Shown here in pieces: positions 1 through 8,400 of a stretch of DNA of 64,000 nucleotides (position 1 is the first letter of the stretch; each line of letters opens with the position of its first letter). Origin of the DNA: Paraburkholderia tagetis (GTDB lineage: Bacteria > Pseudomonadota > Gammaproteobacteria > Burkholderiales > Burkholderiaceae); NCBI RefSeq assembly GCF_022213065.1, contig NZ_JAKLJA010000002.1, forward strand, positions 124,001 to 188,000, given 5' to 3'. A program made the position numbers and the translations under genes. The notes under the pieces are model-generated. The model saw nothing but the letters and a program-made list of their open reading frames with translations, did no database searches and was not told where the DNA came from.

Positions 1-57
1 AAGCGCGCGGCCCTGAAGACAAGCAGTACGAAGCAGATACCAGGAAGGAGAGATACC

Positions 58-915
58 TTGACGACAGAACGCTCCAGCGCAGATGCGCTCTTCGCGGGCA
101 ACCGCGTGACGCTGGCCGGTTACGAGGCAAAGCACTTCGGCTGGTCGGTCGAGGGCCGCGTGGCCACGATCACGCTCAATCGCCCCGAGCGCAAGAATCC
201 GCTCACGTTCGAATCGTATGCGGAGTTGCGCGACCTGTTCCGTCAACTCGCCTACGCGACCGACGTGAAGACCGTTGTGCTGCATGGCGCGGGCGAGAAC
301 TTCTGCTCGGGCGGCGACGTGCACGACATCATCGCGCCGCTCATCGACCTGCCGATGCCCGAGCTGCTGATGTTCACGCGCATGACCGGCGACCTCGTGA
401 AAGCAATGCGCCATTGTCCGCAGCCGATCATCGCGGCCGTGGACGGCGTTTGCGCGGGCGCGGGCGCGATTCTCGCCATGGCGTCCGACATGCGCTACGC
501 CACCGCGCGCAGCAAGCTCGCGTTTCTCTTCACGCGAGTGGGCCTCGCGGGCTGCGATATGGGCGCTTGCGCGATCCTGCCGCGCATCATCGGCCAGGGC
601 CGCGCGGCCGAGCTGCTCTACACGGGCCGCTCCGCAAGCGGCGAGGAAGGCCATGCATGGGGCTTCTATAACCGTCTGTGCGAACCGCAAGCGCTGCTGC
701 CCGAGGCACGGAAGCTCGCGGCCGAACTCGCGGCGGGCCCGACCTTCGCGCATGGCATCACGAAGACGATGCTGCATCAGGAATGGACCATGAGCATCGA
801 CGAAGCGATCGAATCGGAAGCGCAGGCCCAGGCGATCTGCATGGCGACGCGCGACTTTGGCCGCGCCTACGAAGCGTTCGCGGCGAAGACGCGTCCGGTT
901 TTCAAGGGAGATTAA
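58..915 (+). CDS. Atypical enoyl-CoA hydratase/isomerase (crotonase) family protein
   Basis: A 285-residue crotonase-fold protein that should act on a CoA thioester in an aromatic degradation pathway. The start is TTG at 58, chosen because GGAAGGAGAG lies just upstream. The oxyanion-hole segment [11 protein letters not shown] (residues 78-87) is intact. Both glutamates that activate water in classical hydratases are absent: the equivalents are Ile138 (in [11 protein letters not shown]) and Phe158. Asp167 in GCDMGA is an alternative acidic residue. It may therefore be a hydrolase, isomerase or ring-opening enzyme rather than a plain hydratase. The next gene starts 4 nt after its stop, so this is an operon. 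The operon enters from the left; a TGA at 14-16 in another frame may end the preceding gene. Confidence 0.88.
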   Translation: MTTERSSADALFAGNRVTLAGYEAKHFGWSVEGRVATITLNRPERKNPLTFESYAELRDLFRQLAYATDVKTVVLHGAGENFCSGGDVHDIIAPLIDLPMPELLMFTRMTGDLVKAMRHCPQPIIAAVDGVCAGAGAILAMASDMRYATARSKLAFLFTRVGLAGCDMGACAILPRIIGQGRAAELLYTGRSASGEEGHAWGFYNRLCEPQALLPEARKLAAELAAGPTFAHGITKTMLHQEWTMSIDEAIESEAQAQAICMATRDFGRAYEAFAAKTRPVFKGD

Positions 916-919
916 GCAA

Positions 920-2131
920 GTGAATACGCAATCGAGCGCAACGGCTGACAACACGCTGCACGGCGCACTCGCGTGGCCGTTCTTCGAAGACCGGCACCGC
1001 ACGCTTGCCACGGACGTGCAAGCGTGGGCGTGCGAGCATCTCGCGCACGTGTCGCACGATGACGTCGACGAAACTTGCCGTGCGCTCGTGCGCAAGCTGG
1101 GCGCGGCGGGCTGGCTGCGCTACGGCGTGGGCGGCACTGCTTACGGCGGCCATGGCGACACCATCGACACGCGCGCCGTGTGCCTGCTGCGCGAGACGCT
1201 CGCGAAGCACTCCGGTCTCGCCGACTTCGCACTCGCGATGCAGGGCTTGGGCTCGGGCGCGATCTCGCTTGCCGGCGACGACGCGCAGAAGTCGCGCTAC
1301 CTGCCGCGCGTCGCGAAGGGCGAGGCGATTGCCGCGTTCGCGCTCTCCGAGCCGAACGCGGGCTCCGACGTCGCCGCGATGGTGCTGGCCGCGCGCGCCG
1401 AGGGCGACGACTACGTGCTCGACGGCGAGAAGACGTGGATCTCGAACGGCGGCATCGCCGACTTCTATGTGGTCTTCGCACGCACCGGCGAAGCGCCGGG
1501 CGCGCGCGGCATCAGCGCGTTCATCGTGGATGCCGACACGCCGGGGCTCGAAATTGCCGAGCGCATCGACGTGATCGCGCCGCATCCGCTCGCGCGCCTG
1601 CGCTTCAGCGGCGCGCGCGTGAAGAAGAGCCAGATGCTGGGCACGCCGGGCGAAGGCTTCAAGATCGCCATGCGCACGCTCGACATCTTCCGCACCTCGG
1701 TGGCCGCCGCGTCGCTGGGCTTTGCGCGCCGCGCCATGGCCGAAGGCCTCGCGCGTGCCGCGTCGCGCACGATGTTCAACCAGACGCTCGGCGATTTTCA
1801 ACTGACGCAGGCGAAGCTCGCGCAGATGGCGCTCACCATCGACAGCAGCGCCCTGCTCGTCTATCGCGCGGCCTGGCTGCGCGACCAGGGCGTGAGCGTC
1901 ACGCGCGAAGCCGCCATGGCGAAGTGGCATGCGAGCGAAGGCGCGCAACAGGTGATCGACGCGGCCGTGCAGCTCTGGGGCGGCATGGGCGTGCAAAGCG
2001 GCAACATCGTGGAATCGCTTTATCGCGAGATTCGCTCGCTGCGTATTTACGAAGGCGCGACCGAAGTCCAGCAGTTGATCGTCGGACGCGACCTGCTCAA
2101 GGAATATCACGCGGAACATCCCGCGGCATAA
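920..2131 (+). CDS. Acyl-CoA dehydrogenase family protein
   Basis: A 403-residue FAD-dependent acyl-CoA dehydrogenase. GTG at 920 is preferred over the longer open frame because it follows the ribosome site AAGGGAGA and lies 4 nt past the upstream stop. Family signatures are [11 protein letters not shown] (flavin/substrate region), [10 protein letters not shown], and near the C-terminus [11 protein letters not shown], where Glu378 matches the catalytic base of medium-chain dehydrogenases. The N-terminal part is less typical. In this operon it probably oxidises an alicyclic or ring-derived CoA ester after dearomatisation (inference). Confidence 0.92.
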   Translation: MNTQSSATADNTLHGALAWPFFEDRHRTLATDVQAWACEHLAHVSHDDVDETCRALVRKLGAAGWLRYGVGGTAYGGHGDTIDTRAVCLLRETLAKHSGLADFALAMQGLGSGAISLAGDDAQKSRYLPRVAKGEAIAAFALSEPNAGSDVAAMVLAARAEGDDYVLDGEKTWISNGGIADFYVVFARTGEAPGARGISAFIVDADTPGLEIAERIDVIAPHPLARLRFSGARVKKSQMLGTPGEGFKIAMRTLDIFRTSVAAASLGFARRAMAEGLARAASRTMFNQTLGDFQLTQAKLAQMALTIDSSALLVYRAAWLRDQGVSVTREAAMAKWHASEGAQQVIDAAVQLWGGMGVQSGNIVESLYREIRSLRIYEGATEVQQLIVGRDLLKEYHAEHPAA

Positions 2132-2183
2132 CCCGCGGCATATCCCCCTCGTTTGCCGCTCACTCAACGAACGCGAAACATCC

Positions 2184-2600
2184 ATGAAAAAAGCCATTCT
2201 TCCCGCAGGCTGGATCAAGCCGCGCGGTTATGCCAACGGCGTCGCCGCCGTGGGCACCCAGGTCTACATCGCCGGCCAGATCGGCTGGGACGAGAACGCG
2301 CGCTTCACGAGCCGCGAGTTCGGCGCGCAGGCCGTGCAGGCGCTGCGCAATATCGTGGCCGTGCTCGAAGCGGCGGGCGGCAAGCCCGAGCATCTGGTGC
2401 GCCTCACCTGGTACGTCGTCGACAAAAAGGAGTACCTGGCATCGCTCAAGGAGATCGGCGCGGCGTTTCGCGAGTTGATCGGCGATTACGACATCGCCAT
2501 GAGCGCCGTTCAGGTGGTCGCGCTCGTGGAGGACGACGCGAAAGTGGAAATCGAGGCAACGGCCGTGATTCCCGACGACGTGCGCTTGTCGAGCCAGTAA
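2184..2600 (+). CDS. Rid-family (RidA-like/YjgF) protein
   Basis: A 138-residue protein of the RidA/YjgF/UK114 family. RidA itself hydrolyses reactive enamines and imines to ketones plus ammonia, which would fit removal of the amino group from a 2-aminobenzoyl-CoA-derived enamine. However, the arginine essential in archetypal RidA is Met106 here (IAMSAV in place of the usual ARSCV), although the acidic VEIEA motif (121-125) remains. It therefore belongs to a non-archetypal Rid subfamily, and its chemistry cannot be assumed. It lies 52 nt after the dehydrogenase and 90 nt before the ligase, on the same strand. Confidence 0.85.
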   Translation: MKKAILPAGWIKPRGYANGVAAVGTQVYIAGQIGWDENARFTSREFGAQAVQALRNIVAVLEAAGGKPEHLVRLTWYVVDKKEYLASLKEIGAAFRELIGDYDIAMSAVQVVALVEDDAKVEIEATAVIPDDVRLSSQ

Positions 2601-2690
2601 TCCACGCCAGGCTGCACACGAGGCTGCACACCAGGCCGTAGCACTCACGAGAGCACTGTTCGAAAACAGCAAGCTGGAGACGGAGACACC

Positions 2691-4328
2691 ATGCAACCGA
2701 CCGCTCACGTCGATACATTCGCACGCGATCATCTGCCGCCCGAAGCGCAGTGGCCCGTGCTGCTTCTCGACAATCCCGATGTCGCCTACCCGGCGCGTCT
2801 GAACTGCGCGGCCGAATTGCTGGACCGCGCCATCGAGGCCGGGCATGGCGAACGCCCGGCCATCTGGTCCGAGGTCGACGACAAGCCGCAGGCGACCACG
2901 TATGCGCAGTTGCGCGAGCTCGTGGACCGCAGCGCCCATGTGCTGGTGGAGGACATGGGCCTGAAGCCGGGCAATCGCGTGCTGCTGCGCGGCCCCAATA
3001 CGCTGCAGATGGCCGTCGCGCTGCTCGCCTCGCTGAAGGCCGGCCTCGTGGTCGTGCCGACCATGCCGCTCCTGCGCGCGAAGGAACTCAAGCAGATCAT
3101 CGACAAGGCGTGCGTGAGCGCGGCGCTCTGCGACGTGCGGCTTGCCGACGAACTCGCGCGCTGCATGAATCCCGCAGACGAATTCTTCTGCGCGGATCTC
3201 AAACAGGTACGCCATTTTCACGACGACGCGCCCGAGAGCCTCGAAGGTCTCGCCGCGAAGAAGCCCGCCACGTTCGCCGCGTGCGACACGGCGAGCGACG
3301 ACGTCTGCCTGATCGCGTTCACGAGCGGCACGACCGGCACGCCGAAGGGCTGCATGCAGTTCCATCGCGACGTGATCGCGATGTGCGACCTGTTCCCACG
3401 CTACGTGCTCAAACCCACAGCCGACGACGTGTTTTGCGGCACGCCGCCGCTGGCCTTCACGTTCGGGCTGGGTGGCCTGCTTTGCTTCCCGTTGCGCGTG
3501 GGCGCCTCGACGGTGTTGATCGAAAAGCTCACGCCCGCGCTGCTCTTGCAGACCATCGAGCGTTTTCGCGCGACGACCGTATTCACGGCGCCCACCTTCT
3601 ACCGGCAGATGGCGCCGCTCGTGAAGGACGTCGACATTTCCAGCCTGCGCAGCACGGTATCGGCCGGCGAAGCGCTGCCGCAGACCACGCGCGACGTGTG
3701 GCGCGAGGCAACGGGCATCGAGATGATCGACGGCATCGGCGGCACGGAGATGATCCACATTTTCATTTCCTCGGCTGGCAGCGACGTGCGCGCCGGGTCG
3801 ATCGGCCGTGCGGTGCCGGGCTATGTCGTGCAGGCGCTCGACGACGCGATGCAACCGGTGCCGCACGGCGTTACCGGCAATCTCGCCGTGCGCGGGCCAA
3901 CGGGCTGCCGCTATCTGGCCGACGAGCGGCAGATGAAGTTCGTGCGCGACGGCTGGAACCTGCCCGGCGACGCCGTCACCATCGACGCCGACGGCTACGT
4001 GTTCTATCAGGCGCGCTCCGACGACATGATCGTCTCGTCCGGCTACAACATCGCGGGCCCGGAGATCGAGACCGTGCTGATGCAGCACCCTGCCGTGGCG
4101 GAATGCGGCGTGACGGGCGTGCCCGACGAATTGCGCGGACAGGTGGTGAAGGCATTTGTCGTGTTGCGCCCGGGTTTCGAGGGCAACGACGCCATGGTGG
4201 CCGAGCTACAGGGTTTCGTGAAGAACGCGGTGGCGGCGTACAAGTATCCGCGCCTGATCGCGTTCATCGATGCGCTGCCGAGAACCGAGACCGGCAAGCT
4301 CAAACGCTCGGCACTGAAGACGATGTGA
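2691..4328 (+). CDS. Benzoate-CoA ligase family AMP-dependent synthetase (probably 2-aminobenzoate-CoA ligase)
   Basis: A 545-residue acyl/aryl-CoA ligase of the ANL superfamily, which adenylates a carboxylate and transfers it to CoA. The P-loop-like A3 motif FTSGTTGTPKG is near residues 210-221. A further motif, YQARSDDMIVSSGYNI, precedes the C-terminal subdomain, and the catalytic lysine motif TGKLKRSALK ends the protein. A ribosome site (GGAGACGGAGAC) precedes the ATG. Anthranilate as substrate is inferred from the neighbours and from the presence of an isatin/indolepyruvate-type block in the same window. Benzoate or another aryl acid is possible. This gene is the last of the operon and is followed by a strong terminator. 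Confidence 0.88.
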   Translation: MQPTAHVDTFARDHLPPEAQWPVLLLDNPDVAYPARLNCAAELLDRAIEAGHGERPAIWSEVDDKPQATTYAQLRELVDRSAHVLVEDMGLKPGNRVLLRGPNTLQMAVALLASLKAGLVVVPTMPLLRAKELKQIIDKACVSAALCDVRLADELARCMNPADEFFCADLKQVRHFHDDAPESLEGLAAKKPATFAACDTASDDVCLIAFTSGTTGTPKGCMQFHRDVIAMCDLFPRYVLKPTADDVFCGTPPLAFTFGLGGLLCFPLRVGASTVLIEKLTPALLLQTIERFRATTVFTAPTFYRQMAPLVKDVDISSLRSTVSAGEALPQTTRDVWREATGIEMIDGIGGTEMIHIFISSAGSDVRAGSIGRAVPGYVVQALDDAMQPVPHGVTGNLAVRGPTGCRYLADERQMKFVRDGWNLPGDAVTIDADGYVFYQARSDDMIVSSGYNIAGPEIETVLMQHPAVAECGVTGVPDELRGQVVKAFVVLRPGFEGNDAMVAELQGFVKNAVAAYKYPRLIAFIDALPRTETGKLKRSALKTM

Positions 4329-4346
4329 CCCAGGCTGGAATGAGAC

Positions 4347-4386
4347 AAAGGGCGATGCGCTTACCTGGCGCATCGCCCTTTTTGTT
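4347..4386 (+). terminator. Rho-independent terminator of the aromatic operon
   Basis: A perfect 13-bp stem (AAAGGGCGATGCG at 4347-4359 pairing with 4369-4381), a 9-nt loop and a T-rich tail, 19 nt after the ligase stop codon. Confidence 0.93.
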
Positions 4387-4429
4387 TTGCTGGTTTCCGA
4401 TCGTCAACGCCAACTAATTCAAGTAATAC

Positions 4430-4491
4430 AACGTAAAACGTTAAATTTATAACGGATCAGGCCTTAGTGTTTGACATTATTAATATAATGT
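4430..4491. repeat. AT-rich patch with two small inverted repeats beside parA
   Basis: In unusually AT-rich sequence there are two short palindromes: AACGT-AAA-ACGTT (4430-4442) and ACATTAT-TAAT-ATAATGT (4474-4491). They lie downstream of the leftward ParA gene. They could form its terminator or a protein-binding site; neither matches a canonical parS as I know it. Confidence 0.4.
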
Positions 4492-4535
4492 TGATTGTTT
4501 CGGCGCCGGCACACGCCGGATCTCTAGCTGCGCAG

Positions 4536-5300
4536 TTACTGCGTCAGTTCTCGATGCAAGGCGCGATACTCAAGCGAGAGCTTGTGTCCTGGATCGAGGT
4601 GAATAACGGGCTTCGCCTGCTGATGCGATTCGCGGATCTTCACAGACGACGACAGCCGCGAAGCCAGCACCGGCAAGCCCTCGCCAATGAGTTCATCGAC
4701 CAGCTTTTGAGGCAGGCTCGCACGAGGCTGAAACTGGTTGATGACGATACCCTCCACTTCTAGCGCGGCGTTGTGATCCTGGTGGATCTCCTTCACGTTC
4801 TCGAGCAAGGTGTAAAGCGCGCGCCGGGAAAAGTCGTCGCAATCGAACGGAATGAGGCAACGCTCGACCGCGATCAGCGCGGCCCGGGTGTAGAAGTTCA
4901 ATGCCGGCGGTGTATCGATATAAACCGCGTCATACATGTCGAGTTCATTGAGCGCGTCGCGCAGCTTGTAGATCTTGTAGCGAGATTCCAGTTTGCTGTG
5001 CAGCGTATCCAGGTCGGGATGACCGGGCATGATGTCCAGATTCTCAAACGGTGTCGGATGAATAAAGGACGTCGCTTCCACGGGTTTGAAGCTGAACGTC
5101 AACGCGGTTTCAAAAAAGCTCGCGGCGGTGGGGTGCGCCTCGCTTGCGCGCGTGCCGAGCAGGTATTGCGTTGAATTCGCCTGCGCATCCAGATCGATAA
5201 CCAGCGTCCGCAACCCTTCGCTGGCGCTAATGGCCGCGAGGTTGCAAACAATCGTCGATTTCCCTACGCCACCTTTCTGATTGAATACGACGCGCCGCAT
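4536..5300 (-). CDS. Orphan ParA-type (MinD/ParA/Soj) ATPase
   Basis: A 254-residue ParA/MinD-family ATPase. These proteins dimerise on ATP, bind nucleoid DNA and position cargo such as plasmids, chromosome origins, pili or chemoreceptors. The deviant Walker A motif KGGVGKST is at residues 9-16, followed by [11 protein letters not shown] and [11 protein letters not shown] at 5300 is preferred because GAGGGGAGAG lies just upstream. There is no N-terminal HTH domain and no ParB gene in the window, so plasmid partition is unlikely. The gene lies 184 bp downstream of the giant adhesin gene on the same strand, separated from it by a hairpin. A role in placing the adhesin or its secretion site is inference. 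Confidence 0.9.
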   Translation of the reverse strand: MRRVVFNQKGGVGKSTIVCNLAAISASEGLRTLVIDLDAQANSTQYLLGTRASEAHPTAASFFETALTFSFKPVEATSFIHPTPFENLDIMPGHPDLDTLHSKLESRYKIYKLRDALNELDMYDAVYIDTPPALNFYTRAALIAVERCLIPFDCDDFSRRALYTLLENVKEIHQDHNAALEVEGIVINQFQPRASLPQKLVDELIGEGLPVLASRLSSSVKIRESHQQAKPVIHLDPGHKLSLEYRALHRELTQ

Positions 5301-5433
5301 GCTCTCCCCTCGAATGGAAGCTTTAAAAGAGCTGCCAGCATACCCGAACGTTACTGCATTGCAGCACACCAACAATAATATCGGGACCTGGCGGCCCCAT
5401 GGATTCGATTTGTGCAATGCGGTCGTGGAAATG

Positions 5434-5465
5434 ACGACGGGCGGCCATTGCAGGCCGCCCGTCGT
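5434..5465 (-). terminator. Hairpin downstream of the adhesin gene
   Basis: A perfect 13-bp stem (5434-5446 with 5453-5465) with a 6-nt loop lies 20 nt beyond the adhesin stop codon. The T tract is short, so termination may be partial and could leave some transcription into parA. Confidence 0.7.
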
Positions 5466-5484
5466 TCCCTCCTCTACTGCTTGA

Positions 5485-8400
5485 TTACCACTTCCAGCCC
5501 ACCCCGGCGTTCACGCCAACGTCATGGCCCGTGGTCGAGACACCGGCGCCGTAGCCCCAGCGGCCGTTGCCCGACAAGCCCTTGAAGTTCACCGCGACCG
5601 CGCTGTAGCCCTGGTACGAGCCGAAGCCCACACCCACGGTCTTCTCGCCCGCGTTGAGCGACGGCAGATACGTGCCGCTCATGGCCATCGCGAGTGCAGT
5701 GCCGGCGTATGCCGTGCGTGCCACGTTGTTCACGTTGGACTGCACGCTGCCGAGTTGCGAGACCGTTGCCGCATCGGTCGGCGCAATGCCCGCCGCGATG
5801 TTGGTGAGGCGTCGCTCGGCGCGGGCCGTGCCGAACGAGACGGTGTTGTCTTCCGTCGCAACCGAGCCTTGGCCGATGGCCACCGAGTTGGCGCCCGGCG
5901 CCGACGCGCCATAGCCCACGGCGACCGAGCCCTGACCGGAAGCGCGCGAGTTCACGCCGACTGCCGTTCCGTTCGAACCTGCGGCGATCGAGCCTGCGCC
6001 GACCGCGACCGTGTTCGCGTTCTGCGTCGTTGCACGGTAGCCCATGGCCGTCGAGTTGTTGCCGGTTGCGTTCGCGTTCGAACCATACGCCGTTGCACCC
6101 TCGCCATTGGCCGTCGCGCACAGACCCGAGCCTGTGGCGTCGACACCGTTCACCGAGGCGCAATCTTGTGCGCTGACGTTGTGGATCGCGCCGCCCGTCG
6201 CACCGCGCGTCTGCACGGAGCCGTCGTTGTTCATACCGCCGGCCAGCGTGCCCATGAAGGCATTACCCGCTGCATTCGCGGCGTCGATCATCTGCACCAC
6301 CGGCGCAACCGTGGTCGACAGCGAGCTGACTTCCGAAGAGACCGTCGAGAGACCGGTCGACAGCGAGGAAATGCCTGTCGAGGTCGACGCGGACAGATCG
6401 GTCACCATCGTCGACAGCGAGTTGACGCCGCCGGTGCTGCTTGCGGCCGCAGTCGAGAGGCTTTGCAAGCTGCTGTTGGTCGTGTCGATGCTCGTGGACA
6501 GCGCATCCATGCCCGTCGACAGCGAAACGAAGCCGGCCGAGGTGGTCGTCGACAGCGAATTCAGATTGCTGTTGGTCGTGTCGATGCCGGTCGAGAGCGA
6601 GGCGACGCTAGACGACGTCGACGTCGACAGCGAGTTCAGATTGCTGTTGGTCGTGTCGATGCCGGTCGAGAGCGAGGCGACGCTCGACGAGGTGGACGAC
6701 GAGAGCGAATTCAGATTGCTGTTCGTGGTATCGAGGCCGGTCGAGAGCGATGCAACGCTCGACGAAGTCGACGTCGAGAGTGAATTCAGATTGCTGTTCG
6801 TCGTGTCGAGTCCGGTCGAGAGCGACGCGACGCTCGACGAAGTCGATGCCGACAGCGATTGCACGCCGGTCGACACCGAGGCGATGCCTGTCGAAGTCGA
6901 CGTCGACAGCGAATTCAGATTGCTGTTCGTGGTGTCGAGACCGGTCGAGAGCGAGGCAACGCTAGACGAAGTCGACGACGACAGCGAATTCAGATTGCTG
7001 TTGGTCGTGTCGAGGCCGGTCGAGAGCGACGCGATGCCCGTGGAGGCCGAAGTCGACAGCGAGACCACCACGGTCGACAGCGAAACCATACCGGTCGAGA
7101 GCGACACGACGCCCGTGGACAGCGAGCTCACGCTGGTCGAGGTTAGCGTGGACAGTGACGAGAGGCCCGTGGACAGTTCCAGGTAGCCCGTGGACGTTGA
7201 AGTCGAGAGCGAGTCGAGCATGCTGTCGGTGGTCGACAGTCCGGTCGAGAGCGAGCTGAGGCCGGTCGAGGCGGAAGTCGACAGCGAATCGACGCCGGTC
7301 GAGAGGCTCGAGAGGTTGCTGTCGGTGGTCGACAGACCGGTCGAGAGCGACGAGAGACCCGTGGACGTCACCGTCGAAAGCGAGCTGAGGCCGGTCGAGG
7401 CGGAAGTGGACAGCGAATCGAGGCTCGTCGAGAGCGAGCTTGCGCTCGTCGAAGCCGAAGTGGACAGCGAATCGACGCCGGTCGAAAGGCTCGAGAGGTT
7501 GCTGTCGGTGGTCGACAGACCGGTCGAAAGCGACGAGAGACCCGTGGACGTGACCGTCGAGAGCGAGCTCAAGCCCGTCGAAGCCGAAGTGGACAGCGAA
7601 TCGACGCCGGTCGAAAGGCTCGAGAGGTTGCTGTCGGTGGTCGACAGACCGGTCGAGAGCGATGAGAGACCCGTGGACGTGACCGTCGAGAGCGAGCTGA
7701 GGCCGGTCGAGGCGGAAGTCGACAGCGTGTCGAGGCTCGTCGAGAGCGAGCTTGCGCTCGTGGAGGCCGAAGTGGACAGCGAATCGACGCCGGTCGAGAG
7801 GCTCGAGAGGTTGCTGTCCGTGGTCGACAGACCGGTCGAGAGCGACGAGAGACCCGTGGACGTGACCGTCGAGAGCGAGCTCAGGCCGGTCGAGGCCGAC
7901 GTCGACAGCGTATCGAGGCTCGTCGAGAGCGAGCTGGCGCTCGTGGAAGCCGAAGTCGACAGCGAATCAACGCCGGTCGAGAGGCTCGAGAGGTTGCTGT
8001 CGGTGGTCGACAGACCGGTCGAGAGCGACGAGAGACCCGTGGACGTGACCGTCGAGAGCGAGCTCAGGCCGGTCGAGGCCGACGTCGACAGCGTATCGAG
8101 GCTCGTCGAGAGCGAGCTGGCGCTCGTGGAAGCCGAAGTCGACAGCGAATCAACGCCGGTCGAGAGGCTCGAGAGGTTGCTGTCGGTGGTCGACAGACCG
8201 GTCGAGAGCGACGAGAGACCCGTAGACGTCACCGTCGAAAGCGAGCTCAGGCCGGTCGAGGTCGAGGTCGAGAGCGTATCGAGGCTCGTCGACAGCGAGC
8301 TTGCGCTCGTCGAAGCCGAAGTGGAGAGCGAATCGACGCCGGTCGAGAGGCTCGAGAGGTTGCTGTCCGTGGTCGACAGACCGGTCGAAAGCGAGGACAG

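Noticed and set aside
2160..4088. 642-codon minus-strand frame
   Set aside because: Antisense to the ligase and Rid genes, His/Arg/Ala-rich with no recognisable domain.
4471..4489. TTGACA followed by TATAAT as a promoter
   Set aside because: Only 7-8 bp separate them, far from the 16-18 bp needed; they form part of a small palindrome.
4536..5300. Plasmid or genomic-island partition locus
   Set aside because: ParA stands alone: no ParB, replication gene, integrase or tRNA attachment site was seen nearby.
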